Below, piece after piece: positions 23,787-32,136 of a DNA stretch of 40,994 nt (positions are counted from its first letter, which is position 1; the number at the start of each line of letters is the position of its first letter). The notes beneath the pieces were generated by a model that was given only the letters and a program-made list of their open reading frames with translations, made no database searches and was not told where the DNA came from. The translations under genes and the position numbers were made by a program. This stretch comes from CAZJRB01 sp964547995 (lineage in GTDB: Bacteria > Planctomycetota > Planctomycetia > Pirellulales > Thermoguttaceae): positions 1-40,994 of the forward strand of contig CAZJRB010000067.1 in NCBI GenBank assembly GCA_964547995.1, read 5' to 3'.

Positions 23787-25142
23787 ATGACTACCTCACG
23801 CAACCCAACGTCCAACAACCCGATGTCCACCCAGGCCGTCGCCAGGCGGCAATTCCTCAAGTCGACGGCGGTTGCCGGGGCCGGGCTGACGATCTTGCCC
23901 AGCGGCCTGCTCGGTGCCGATGCGCCGAGCAAGAAGCTCAACGTCGCCGTCATCGGCTCGGGGGGAAGAGGACGGGCTCACTTCGGAGCAATCAAAGGTG
24001 AAAACGTCGTCGCTTTGTGCGACGTCAACGAGAAGGCCCTCGCATCGGCCGCCAAGACGTTCCCCGATGCCAAACACTACGTCGACTGGCGCAAGTGCCT
24101 CGAACAGAAAGATATCGACACGGTCGTCTGCAGCACGACCGACCACACGCACGCCTTCATCTCGAACTGGGCGCTCAATCGCGACATGCACGTCTACTGC
24201 GAAAAGCCGCTGGCCAACTGCGTGGAAGAAGCCCGCGTGGTCCGCGCGAACTACTTGAAAAAGAAGGACAAGGTGGCCACGCAGGTCGGCATGCAACGCA
24301 AGTCGAACCCGAACTTCTACCGCGTCCGCGAGGCGGTCCTCGACGGGGCGGTCGGCACGCTGAAGCACGTACACGTGTGGGGCAACCGGAGCCACAACAA
24401 AAAGGCCTACCTGCCCGCCGCCGGCGATCCACCCGAGTACCTGCACTACGACCTGTGGATCGGCCCCTCCCCGATGCATCCCTACAACCCCGGCTATTTC
24501 CACGGCTGCCTGGCATGGAACCCGTACTGGGACTTCGGCTCCTGGCAGGTGGGCGACATGGGCAGCCACACCATGGACATTGCGTGGTGTGCCATCGACG
24601 CCGGTCTGCCGACTTCGGCCGAGGCGAGCGGCGATCCGGTCAGCACCGACGTCGCGCCCAGCAGGCTGACCATGACGTTCGAGCACCCGGCCAACAAATG
24701 GCGCCCGCCGATCAAGGTTACCTGGTACCAGGGCGCCGATAAGCCGAACCAGATCGACGGGGTGCCCACCAAGCCCGGCCACGGGGCGTTGTTCGTAGGC
24801 GACAAGGCGTGCATCGTCGCGGACTTCGGCCGCCACGAGTTCTTCCCCCGGGACAAGGCCGCCGGCATGGCCCACTACAAGCCGCGCCCGGAATCCGAGC
24901 GGATCCCGTCCATCGGCGGATTCCAGGCGAATTGGGTCAACGCCTGCAAGGGAGACCTGAAAACCTGCAGCGACTTCGACTATAGCGGCACAATGATCGA
25001 GCAGTTGCTGCTGGGGTTGGTGGCGTTCCGCGTCGGCAAGAAAATCCAGTACGACGGCAAGGCCGGCCGCGTGACCGACAACGCCGATGCAAACGCCCTG
25101 CTCAGCCGCAAATACCGCGAAGGCTGGAAGCTGGACGGGTAG
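23787..25142 (+). CDS. Tat-exported Gfo/Idh/MocA family oxidoreductase
   Basis: 451 aa from ATG 23787; ATG 23823 (MSTQAVARRQF) is a plausible alternative that would give a shorter Tat leader. The twin-arginine motif ARRQFLKST lies at about residues 19-27. The NAD(P)-binding Rossmann segment is NVAVIGSGGRGRAH (52-65) and the EKP motif at 139-141 (YCEKPLAN). The family C-terminal domain contains GDMGSHTMDIAWC. It is divergent from the GH2 gene by 276 bases. Probable role: oxidation or reduction of a sugar or glycoside released by glycosidases (inference). Confidence 0.9.
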   Translation: MTTSRNPTSNNPMSTQAVARRQFLKSTAVAGAGLTILPSGLLGADAPSKKLNVAVIGSGGRGRAHFGAIKGENVVALCDVNEKALASAAKTFPDAKHYVDWRKCLEQKDIDTVVCSTTDHTHAFISNWALNRDMHVYCEKPLANCVEEARVVRANYLKKKDKVATQVGMQRKSNPNFYRVREAVLDGAVGTLKHVHVWGNRSHNKKAYLPAAGDPPEYLHYDLWIGPSPMHPYNPGYFHGCLAWNPYWDFGSWQVGDMGSHTMDIAWCAIDAGLPTSAEASGDPVSTDVAPSRLTMTFEHPANKWRPPIKVTWYQGADKPNQIDGVPTKPGHGALFVGDKACIVADFGRHEFFPRDKAAGMAHYKPRPESERIPSIGGFQANWVNACKGDLKTCSDFDYSGTMIEQLLLGLVAFRVGKKIQYDGKAGRVTDNADANALLSRKYREGWKLDG

Positions 25143-25294
25143 TCGTTGCGAGCCACCGGCCGGGAGCGAGAAGCCTGAATTTTGGGCCGGCGCGGAACGT
25201 ACGTCCCAAACCGGGGGAAAACGCCGAAAAAATCGAGCCAGGAGGCCTTGACACAAAGCGATCTTTCAGAGACGGACCACTGCACCGGGCACGA

Positions 25295-27430
25295 TTACTT
25301 CGGCGCGGGAAGCATGATCGTGGCATTCTCGGGGAAAGACGTCTCGCCCGCCTTGCCGTCGATCCGGTACTGGATTTTCAATTGTTTCACAACTCCCGGG
25401 GCCGGGTCGCCGCCGAAGGCGGAGTTGTACTGTGGCGACGGCAGGGTAATCAAGGGCAAACCGCCGACGTGCTTGCGGAGAATCTCAGTCACGTCCTTCT
25501 GCTTTGCGCCCGCGCCGTACTGGGCCTTGATGATCTCCACTTTCACCGGGCTCTGGCCCATCTGGAGCAGCAGCTTCCGGGCTTCGGCCGAGTTGCCGGC
25601 GATCTTCCCGACGATAGCCATCGAGACTCGGGTGGCGTCGTCCTTCAGTGCGGGGTCCTTTTTCGCTTCCAGCGCCAGCCGGAGCATGTCGGGACTGGCA
25701 TATTTTTCGAGTCCGATCACCTCTTGCAGGACCAGCTTCTTCTCCGTGGTGCGCTGGGCGGTCTTGAGCGCCTTGGCGCACATTTCGGCCCTTTGCGCGG
25801 CCGGCATGTTGAACTGGCGCGCCAGCCGGATGTAGCCGCGTATCGCGCGGATTCTGTACTTTTCGCCGGGCGCATTCTTGGCCAAATCCAACAGAACGGG
25901 CCCCGCGTCGACGCCCGTCCACTCGCCCAGCACCCGGGTGGCCGCGTCCTGGAGTTCCGGATTGGCGTTTTTGCCGGCCGCGGCGAGCGCTTCGAGCGCC
26001 TTGGGGCCGCCCATGGCGCCCAGAATGTCCAAGATGGTACACTTCGTCTCCGTGGGGGCTCGCGACATGACGCCGATGAGTTTTGCCGCACACGCATCGC
26101 CGTCCGGCATGCGGACACATGCGGCGCGGAGCGCCTTGACGGCGGTCGGGGTATCTTCGGCCTTCTTCGGAGAAGTCACCCGCGAGATCAACACGTCGAG
26201 GTCCTTCAGCTCGACCGTTTCGCCCAGCGCCGTCAGTGCGGCCTGGCGGACGGTTGCGTCGGAATCATCCAGGGCCTTGATCAAGGCCGGTGTGGCCGCG
26301 ATTTGCCGTTGCCCGATGATCTCCATCAGCGCCACGAACGTCTTGCCCTTGGCCTTGGGAAGTTGGGCGGCAATGGTTGCGTCGATTTTCTTGTTGGGAA
26401 ATTCGGCCAACGCTGTCCGGGCCGCTTGGGACAGTTCGGCGTCCTCGTCGGTCGCGATTTTCAGAAGCGTGGGTGCGCAGGAAGCGTCGCCCGAACGTTG
26501 GAGGACGCCGATCGCCGCAATGCGCACCGGCTTCGTGCCGCTGGTGGCCATCTTGATCACGGCGGGCGAAGCCGTTCCGCTACTGCAATCGGCCAAGGCA
26601 GCCAGCAGCAAAGCCCCTCGCTGGGACGTTGCGCCGGCCAACTCGCCTACCAGGGCTTCGGCGACTTTCTCATCGGAAAGCTCACGGGCCGTGCGCAGGC
26701 CGATCTGGAACATCCGCTTGTCCTTCGAGCGGAGTTGCTCGACCAGCAGCGGAATTCCGTCCGACTTTCTGGCGAGAATCGCGCCTCGGGTCGCCTCGAT
26801 GATCCGCTGCTTGGGCACGTCGGCCTTGCGGACCTCGTCGTAGATTTCCGCGGCTTCGGCCGCTTTGTCATTGGCCAACAGACGCTCGGCACACAGGATG
26901 CAGCCCTCGGCAACCGCCGAACGGATCGTGGGTGAGGCAGCGGCCAACGACTGCCGGAGCACCTTGGTCGCTTGGGCATTTCCGATCTTCCCCAGCGCGA
27001 CGGCGGCGGCCGCCGCCACTTGGGGGTCCTTGTCCTTGAGGCGTCCGGCCAGCACGTCGACCGCCTTGGCATCGCGGCGGACGCCGATCGAATTGATCGT
27101 CCCGATGGCCAGTCGGCCTTCGAGCGATCCCAATGCGTCGCGGAGAGCTGCGTCGGCTTCGGGCCCGGGAATCGCTTCCAACGCGATCCGTGCCCATGAG
27201 GCGAGTTCCGGGTCGGCCACCAGCGGCTTCAGCGCCGGCACGGCGTTAGGCGAACCCCAAATCGCGAGCTTCTTGCAGGTGATCGCCTTGTCGGCCTTCG
27301 GGGCGGTCTTCGATTCGAGAATCTCGATCAACTTGCCTTCGTCTTCTTTCTTCGCGTCGGCGGCAAAGGCCGAGGCGGCGGCCGCCGCAATCAACGCGGC
27401 ATGAATCACAATGCTTCGAGTCTTGTACAT
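25295..27430 (-). CDS. Exported HEAT-repeat protein
   Basis: 711 aa from ATG 27430, with AGGA about 10 bases upstream. A signal peptide covers about residues 1-23 (IHAALIAAAAASAFAA). The rest, to about 640, is a run of HEAT/PBS-lyase-like helical repeats of about 30-35 residues, with recurring ALGKIG, ALGE and AA..ALG motifs. The C-terminal 70 residues are not repeats. Such solenoids act as protein-interaction scaffolds in the periplasm. It starts 52 bases after the Gfo/Idh/MocA gene on the same strand, so the two are likely co-transcribed. No catalytic motif is visible. Confidence 0.85.
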   Translation of the reverse strand: MYKTRSIVIHAALIAAAAASAFAADAKKEDEGKLIEILESKTAPKADKAITCKKLAIWGSPNAVPALKPLVADPELASWARIALEAIPGPEADAALRDALGSLEGRLAIGTINSIGVRRDAKAVDVLAGRLKDKDPQVAAAAAVALGKIGNAQATKVLRQSLAAASPTIRSAVAEGCILCAERLLANDKAAEAAEIYDEVRKADVPKQRIIEATRGAILARKSDGIPLLVEQLRSKDKRMFQIGLRTARELSDEKVAEALVGELAGATSQRGALLLAALADCSSGTASPAVIKMATSGTKPVRIAAIGVLQRSGDASCAPTLLKIATDEDAELSQAARTALAEFPNKKIDATIAAQLPKAKGKTFVALMEIIGQRQIAATPALIKALDDSDATVRQAALTALGETVELKDLDVLISRVTSPKKAEDTPTAVKALRAACVRMPDGDACAAKLIGVMSRAPTETKCTILDILGAMGGPKALEALAAAGKNANPELQDAATRVLGEWTGVDAGPVLLDLAKNAPGEKYRIRAIRGYIRLARQFNMPAAQRAEMCAKALKTAQRTTEKKLVLQEVIGLEKYASPDMLRLALEAKKDPALKDDATRVSMAIVGKIAGNSAEARKLLLQMGQSPVKVEIIKAQYGAGAKQKDVTEILRKHVGGLPLITLPSPQYNSAFGGDPAPGVVKQLKIQYRIDGKAGETSFPENATIMLPAPK

Positions 27431-27482
27431 GGCTTATTATCCTGTTGTGGTTGAGTGTTCCGTAAGACGGCTACTTCTTTGG

Positions 27483-28769
27483 TCAGATCCTCCACGGATC
27501 GCGAAGGGCCTCGGACCTCAGCCGGTTGGCTGCTTCGTCGTCGATGAACTCGTGCTTGTCGATGTCGTACTTCAACTGGCGTTTCAGGAAGATCGCGTTG
27601 TTCGACGCGTGGCAGGCGATGTGGGCCCAGCAGGCCGCTTCGGCGTTGGCCTTCGGCCGGCTGCGGGTCTTCACGCAGTTGAGAAAATCGCGGACGTGGA
27701 AGGTGGCCGGATAGCCGCCGATCTGGGCGACCTTTCGCCCGGCCAGCAGTTCCGGCGAGCTGAGGACCATCCGTCCGCTGTCGCCCGCCTCGACCCAGCC
27801 GGTCTCGCCCTCGAACCGCACGGGACACGAACCAAGGCCAATCCAACCGCCGGGGCGGAGGACCAGCTCGACGCCGTTCTCGTACACTGCGGTTGCCTGG
27901 CCGTTTTCGGCCGGGTTGTAGACGACGGGGGCCGTATCGTCGGCGCCGACGGCCCACTGGCAAAGGTCGACACAATGTGAGCCCCATTCCAGGACGCCGC
28001 CGCCGACCAGCCCGCCCCCCTTCTCGAAATTGAAACCGTTGAGATGCCGCCTGTTGAACGGCCGCCAGGCGGCGGGCCCGAGATACATGTCCCAGTCGAC
28101 CACTTCCTTCGATGGCAAGGGCTCCGGCGCGGACCAGCCGCTCATGTGCGTTCCCATCCCGCCCGGGTGGGCGTGGACCTTCTTGAGTTTGCCGAGCTTC
28201 CCGGTCCGGGCCAACTCGCAGGCAAACGCGAAGTGCGGCAGGTTGCGCCGCTGGGTGCCCGCCTGGAAGACGCGCCCGGTGCGCCGCATCACGTCCCTGA
28301 GCGCCAGGCTTTGTGCGATGTTCTTAGTGCAAGGTTTCTCGCAATACATGTCCTTGCCGGCACGGGCGGCGTAGATCGAGGCCGTGGCGTGCCAGTTCGG
28401 TCCGGTGGCAATCAGCAGCGCATCGATATCGTCGCGGTCGAGCAGTTCGCGGAAGTCGCGATAGGTTTTGCAGTCTTGATTGCGGTAGCGGCCGTCGGCC
28501 ATCTTCTTGACCGCCGCACGGCGACTGGCCTTCACATCGGCAACCGCGACGAACCGGACGTCCGGTTGCGGCAAAAAGCAACTGAGGTCGTACGACCCAC
28601 GATTCCCGATGCCGATGCCGCCCACGATGATCCGCTCGCTGGGGGCCGCGGCATCGTCTTTCCCCAGCGCAGAGCCGGGAATCACCTGCGCCGCTGCTAC
28701 TGCGGCGCCGGCCTGCAACGCGGTCTTCAGAAACCGGCGCCGATGAAGGCGCAATGCTTGTTTTGACAT
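27483..28769 (-). CDS. Tat-exported Gfo/Idh/MocA family oxidoreductase
   Basis: 428 aa. The start at ATG 28769 has AGGAG 8 bases upstream and places the twin-arginine motif HRRRFLKT at residues 9-16; the longer in-frame extension upstream is not family-like. The Rossmann segment is IIVGGIGIGNRGSYD (47-61) and the EKP motif at 144-146 (YCEKPCTKN). Substrate-domain signatures such as GGGVLEWGSHCVDLCQW are present. It heads a two-gene unit with the HEAT protein. It is a third, diverged copy of this family within 20 kb rather than a recent duplicate. The substrate is unknown. Confidence 0.9.
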   Translation of the reverse strand: MSKQALRLHRRRFLKTALQAGAAVAAAQVIPGSALGKDDAAAPSERIIVGGIGIGNRGSYDLSCFLPQPDVRFVAVADVKASRRAAVKKMADGRYRNQDCKTYRDFRELLDRDDIDALLIATGPNWHATASIYAARAGKDMYCEKPCTKNIAQSLALRDVMRRTGRVFQAGTQRRNLPHFAFACELARTGKLGKLKKVHAHPGGMGTHMSGWSAPEPLPSKEVVDWDMYLGPAAWRPFNRRHLNGFNFEKGGGLVGGGVLEWGSHCVDLCQWAVGADDTAPVVYNPAENGQATAVYENGVELVLRPGGWIGLGSCPVRFEGETGWVEAGDSGRMVLSSPELLAGRKVAQIGGYPATFHVRDFLNCVKTRSRPKANAEAACWAHIACHASNNAIFLKRQLKYDIDKHEFIDDEAANRLRSEALRDPWRI

Positions 28770-29150
28770 GTTTGCTCTCCTGATTGGGTTAATCCGTTTC
28801 ACGTCGGGGGGCTGCCGGAGGTTCTCGAAACGCAGAACACGGCACCCCCAACATGGACGGTTCGGTCCGACGTGAACTCCTTGTGATAATAACAACTGAG
28901 TTCATTGTAAGGAAGTCGAGAAACAATTTCCATTCCAAGGCTTCCGGAAAGCTGCGATTTAGGAAGGGGGGTGGCTGCTCTGACACAGGCCATCGATCCC
29001 CAAGCGGTCGACCGGATGAACCTGCTAATCATTCTGTTGGCCAGGGCTTTGTGGTATTATGGTAGCCGGCCGTCTTGACGCCGGTGTTTTGAATTCGACG
29101 GGCGGCAACCGGACCTGGGCAAGAGTAAAACAGGTATTGCAGCGGGATAC
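28770..29150. other. 381-base divergent intergenic region
   Basis: This region separates the Gfo/Idh/MocA-HEAT operon (minus) from the sigma-factor gene (plus). It should contain both promoters. Only the plus-strand extended -10 at 29052-29060 is convincing. An AT-richer stretch around 28870-28930 may hold the minus-strand promoter. No small gene is supported. Confidence 0.45.
29052..29060 (+). promoter_or_regulatory. Extended -10 for the ECF sigma gene
   Basis: TGG TATTAT, an extended -10 element, lies about 90 bases before the GTG start. The -35 region is poor, so the call is tentative. Confidence 0.35.
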
Positions 29151-29765
29151 GTGACCACTCCACCCAACCCGGCATCTGAATCGGTCGGCTCAACGTCGTC
29201 CAGCTTGCTTCAGCGGTTGACGGCGCACGATCAGGCGGCGTGGCAACGGTTCGTGCGGCTGTACGGGCCGTTGGTATACTATTGGTGCCGGCAGGCCGAC
29301 TTGCAGGCGAGCGACCGCGAGGACGTCTTTCAGGATGTCTTCCGCGCGGTGGCGGAATACCTTCCCGGCTTCCGGCATGACCACCCCGGCGATTCGTTCC
29401 GCGGCTGGCTGCGGACAATCACCCGGAACAAGCTCCACGACTACTTCCGCCGAACGGCAAGGGAACCAAAGGCCGCCGGGGGCTCCGAAGCTCAGCAGTG
29501 GCTTCTGGCGACCGCGGACGACGGAAGTGCAAGCCAAGATGACGGGTGGACCGAGCGGGAACAAACAACCCTTTTTCACCAGGCGCTTAGCTTGATCCAA
29601 GGCGAATTCACCGATCAATCGTGGCGGGCGTTCTGGCGAACCACCGTTGACGGCCAGAAGTCCAACGAGGTCGCCGAGGAGTTGGGAATGACGGCCGCCG
29701 CGGTCCGAAAGGCGAAATCCCGCGTTCTCAGACGCTTTCGGGACGAATTCGACGAATTGCTGTAG
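29151..29765 (+). CDS. ECF-type RNA polymerase sigma factor
   Basis: 204 aa from GTG 29151. Sigma region 2 is clear: WQRFVRLYGPLVYYWCRQ, then ASDREDVFQDVFRAV and FRGWLRTITRNKLHDYFRR (about 30-105). Sigma region 4 follows: FHQALSLIQGEF ... SNEVAEELGMTAAAVRKAKSRVLRRFRDEF (about 145-200). It belongs to the planctomycete ECF group usually found beside receptor Ser/Thr kinases. It is 166 bases from the kinase gene, whose N-terminus carries a zinc-finger like that of anti-sigma factors. The two probably form a signalling pair. Confidence 0.9.
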   Translation: MTTPPNPASESVGSTSSSLLQRLTAHDQAAWQRFVRLYGPLVYYWCRQADLQASDREDVFQDVFRAVAEYLPGFRHDHPGDSFRGWLRTITRNKLHDYFRRTAREPKAAGGSEAQQWLLATADDGSASQDDGWTEREQTTLFHQALSLIQGEFTDQSWRAFWRTTVDGQKSNEVAEELGMTAAAVRKAKSRVLRRFRDEFDELL

Positions 29766-29824
29766 TGCATGCCCTTCGAAATGGCAGGGTTGCTGTCACA
29801 CCTACCCGTTATGTACACTGAAGA

Positions 29825-29900
29825 TACGGCACTCCGTGCGTCTGAAGAAATCAGTGTGGTACGGCACTCCGTACCGTAATTCACGACACGGAGTGTCGTG
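29825..29900. repeat. Palindromic repeats between the sigma and kinase genes
   Basis: TACGGCACTCCGT occurs at about 29825 and again at about 29860. GGTACGG CACT CCGTACC (29858-29875) is a 7-bp hairpin and CACGACAC GGA GTGTCGTG (29882-29900) an 8-bp hairpin. All are variants of one CGGCACTCCGT-type motif. They lie in the leader of the kinase gene. Confidence 0.6.
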
Positions 29901-29931
29901 CCACTCTCCGAAATCATGCAGGAATCCCGTT

Positions 29932-32136
29932 TTGGAAACATCCAATCCTGAAAGATCGTCGGCGGTTTCGGATTGTCCGGATCGGGAGGAACTGGCCGCT
30001 TATGTGCTCGGAAAGCTGCCAGCCGAGGCCCTCGAGTCGATTGCCGAGCATGTCGATGGATGCCGGACGTGCGATTCGACGCTGACGGCGATGGACGGTC
30101 TGACCGACCCCTTGGTCGAGCGATTGCAGGGAACTCGCGATTCGGAGCTGCCCCCTCCCGAATCCGAACTGCGGCGGCTGATGGCCATGGCCGACGGCAT
30201 CGTTCCGGAAGTGTCTTCCTCGAGCGGGGAAACACCGGCCGAAACCTTCAGCCGGCTGGGAAACTACGAATTGCTTGAACAGCTCGGCAAAGGCGGAATG
30301 GGAACCGTCTACAAGGCCAACCATGTCCGGCTGAAGCGAATCGTCGCGGTCAAGCTCCTTGCGCCACATCGTCTCGGCGACCCGCACGCGGTGCCGCGAT
30401 TCCTTCGCGAGATGGAGGCCGTCGGCAAGCTCGATCATCCGAACATCGTACGCGCACTCGATGCCGGCGAAGCGGACGGCAACTACTATCTTGCCATGGA
30501 ACTGATCGAAGGGGCCGATCTGAAGAACCTGGTCCGATGCCACGGGCCGCTGGCGGTCGCCGATGCCTGTGAGTTGGTCTGCCAAGCGGCCACGGCGGTC
30601 CAATACGCCCATGCAGGCGGGCTGTTGCACCGGGACATCAAACCGTCGAACCTGATGGTCACCCCGGCAGGACAGGTCAAGGTGCTCGACTTGGGACTGG
30701 CACGGCTCCAGATGGTCGATTCGGCGACTGCCGACGACCTGACCGCCCAGGGACAGGTGCTCGGTACCGCGGACTATATCGCCCCGGAACAGGGGCTCGA
30801 CAGCCGGGAGGCCGACGCCCGATCCGACGTTTACAGCCTCGGCTGCACTCTGTATTTCCTGCTGGCAGGGCAGCCGCCGTTCAACGATCCGGAGGAAGAC
30901 ACGTTTGCCAAGAGGGTGCTGGCCCACGTTCGGTCGCCGGTAGTGCCGATCAGCGAGTTCCGCGACGACGTTCCGCCGCCGCTCGTGGCCGCGCTCGACC
31001 GCGCGCTGGCCAAGGCCCCGGACGATCGGTTTGCCACCGCGGGGGAACTGGCCGATGCACTCTTGCCGTTTGCGGCCGGCTCGGATCTCCCGCGGCTGAT
31101 CGAAAAACCCATCGCATCGCCCCCGTCGAGTGAGTTGGCGCTCTCGGCGATCGAGTCGGAAGCACCGCCGCGACGGCGATGGGTTGGTTTGGCACTACTT
31201 GCGGCGCTGATTATCATCGGCGGGGTCTTCGCGGCCTGGGCCGTCCGGGTTCGTATCACGCAGAAAGATGGGACAACCACCGTCGTCGATCATCCCGGGG
31301 CCCGCAACGTCAGCGTTGATATTGACGTGTACGAGGAGAAAAAACCGGATAAGGGATCCGGCACGGAGACGCCCGCCGGCGACACCGGCGCCCGGCGCCG
31401 CTTACCCGATTCCCAAACGGACGAACCGGCCCCCGACCGCAGGCAGGGCGAAGCCAACGAGCCCATTCCGGAAATGAGTTTCTTCGATCCATCCCCAAAG
31501 GCCCTCAAGCCGGGCGAGTCGCCGCCCCGTGTGTCTGAAGGGGCGGGGCGCGTGACAAGGAGAACCGTCATCCGCAGCGAACGCCATGAGATCGTCTCGC
31601 ATTTTGCACCGCGGCGTCCCGATCCGACGGTGCCGGTCCTCTGGTCAAAGGCTGCGGGCGGCAACGGCCACTACTATCAACGCGTCGACCAGCATGCCAC
31701 CTGGGCCAACGCCAAAGCCCTGGCCGAATCGATGACCTTTCAGGGCATGAAGGGCCACCTCGTGACGATCACGACCCCGCAGGAAAACCTTTTCGTTTCC
31801 AACCGCGTGCTGGGAATATCCACGATTTGGATCGGCCTTTCCCGGAAGACGGACGAAACCGCGCCGACGTCCGAAAGCCGCAACAAGCCGAAGCCCGGCG
31901 AGTGGGTGTGGGTTACCGGCGAACCGGCCGACTACACGAGTTGGGGAAGGGAAACCGGCCGCGGCGACTTCGTCTACATGTACAGCGGCGGCTGTTGGAT
32001 CGACGGCGGGGTGTTCGGGATGCCTTTCGTCGTCGAATTCGCCCCCGGCAATTCTTCGACAACAGCCGAACCGGCCCAAGAAGAATCACCAAAGCGAAAT
32101 GAACAGAAACCAAGCGAGAAAGGCGGTGACCGGTGA
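29932..32136 (+). CDS. Membrane Ser/Thr protein kinase with anti-sigma-type zinc finger and C-type lectin domain
   Basis: About 734 aa if translation starts at TTG 29932, which has AGGA upstream. An in-frame GTG at 29836 exists, but the intervening codons are palindromic repeat DNA. Domains: zf-HC2-like motif H40-x3-C44-x2-C47; Hanks-type kinase (about 110-380) with GKGGMGTVY, catalytic K141, HRDIKPSN (233-240), DLG for DFG (253-255) and APEQ (284-287); one transmembrane helix (about 417-440); low-complexity linker; C-type lectin-like domain (about 570-705) with GHLVTITTPQENLFV, IWIGLS, WVWVTGEP and GCWID. The lectin half is outside, the kinase inside. It could couple glycan sensing to the neighbouring sigma factor. 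The next gene overlaps as GTGA. Confidence 0.88.
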   Translation: METSNPERSSAVSDCPDREELAAYVLGKLPAEALESIAEHVDGCRTCDSTLTAMDGLTDPLVERLQGTRDSELPPPESELRRLMAMADGIVPEVSSSSGETPAETFSRLGNYELLEQLGKGGMGTVYKANHVRLKRIVAVKLLAPHRLGDPHAVPRFLREMEAVGKLDHPNIVRALDAGEADGNYYLAMELIEGADLKNLVRCHGPLAVADACELVCQAATAVQYAHAGGLLHRDIKPSNLMVTPAGQVKVLDLGLARLQMVDSATADDLTAQGQVLGTADYIAPEQGLDSREADARSDVYSLGCTLYFLLAGQPPFNDPEEDTFAKRVLAHVRSPVVPISEFRDDVPPPLVAALDRALAKAPDDRFATAGELADALLPFAAGSDLPRLIEKPIASPPSSELALSAIESEAPPRRRWVGLALLAALIIIGGVFAAWAVRVRITQKDGTTTVVDHPGARNVSVDIDVYEEKKPDKGSGTETPAGDTGARRRLPDSQTDEPAPDRRQGEANEPIPEMSFFDPSPKALKPGESPPRVSEGAGRVTRRTVIRSERHEIVSHFAPRRPDPTVPVLWSKAAGGNGHYYQRVDQHATWANAKALAESMTFQGMKGHLVTITTPQENLFVSNRVLGISTIWIGLSRKTDETAPTSESRNKPKPGEWVWVTGEPADYTSWGRETGRGDFVYMYSGGCWIDGGVFGMPFVVEFAPGNSSTTAEPAQEESPKRNEQKPSEKGGDR

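Noticed and set aside
23796..25256. 486-codon minus-strand frame opposite the second Gfo/Idh/MocA gene
   Set aside because: Composition of an antisense shadow and no domain; the plus strand has leader, Rossmann and EKP motifs.
28770..29150. Short minus-strand frames in the divergent region (for example near 28789-29032)
   Set aside because: No ribosome site, no family pattern, and overlapping alternatives of equal quality.
29836..29931. GTG 29836 as kinase start
   Set aside because: The 32 extra codons consist of intergenic palindromic repeat, unlike protein sequence, and there is a better-placed TTG with a ribosome site.
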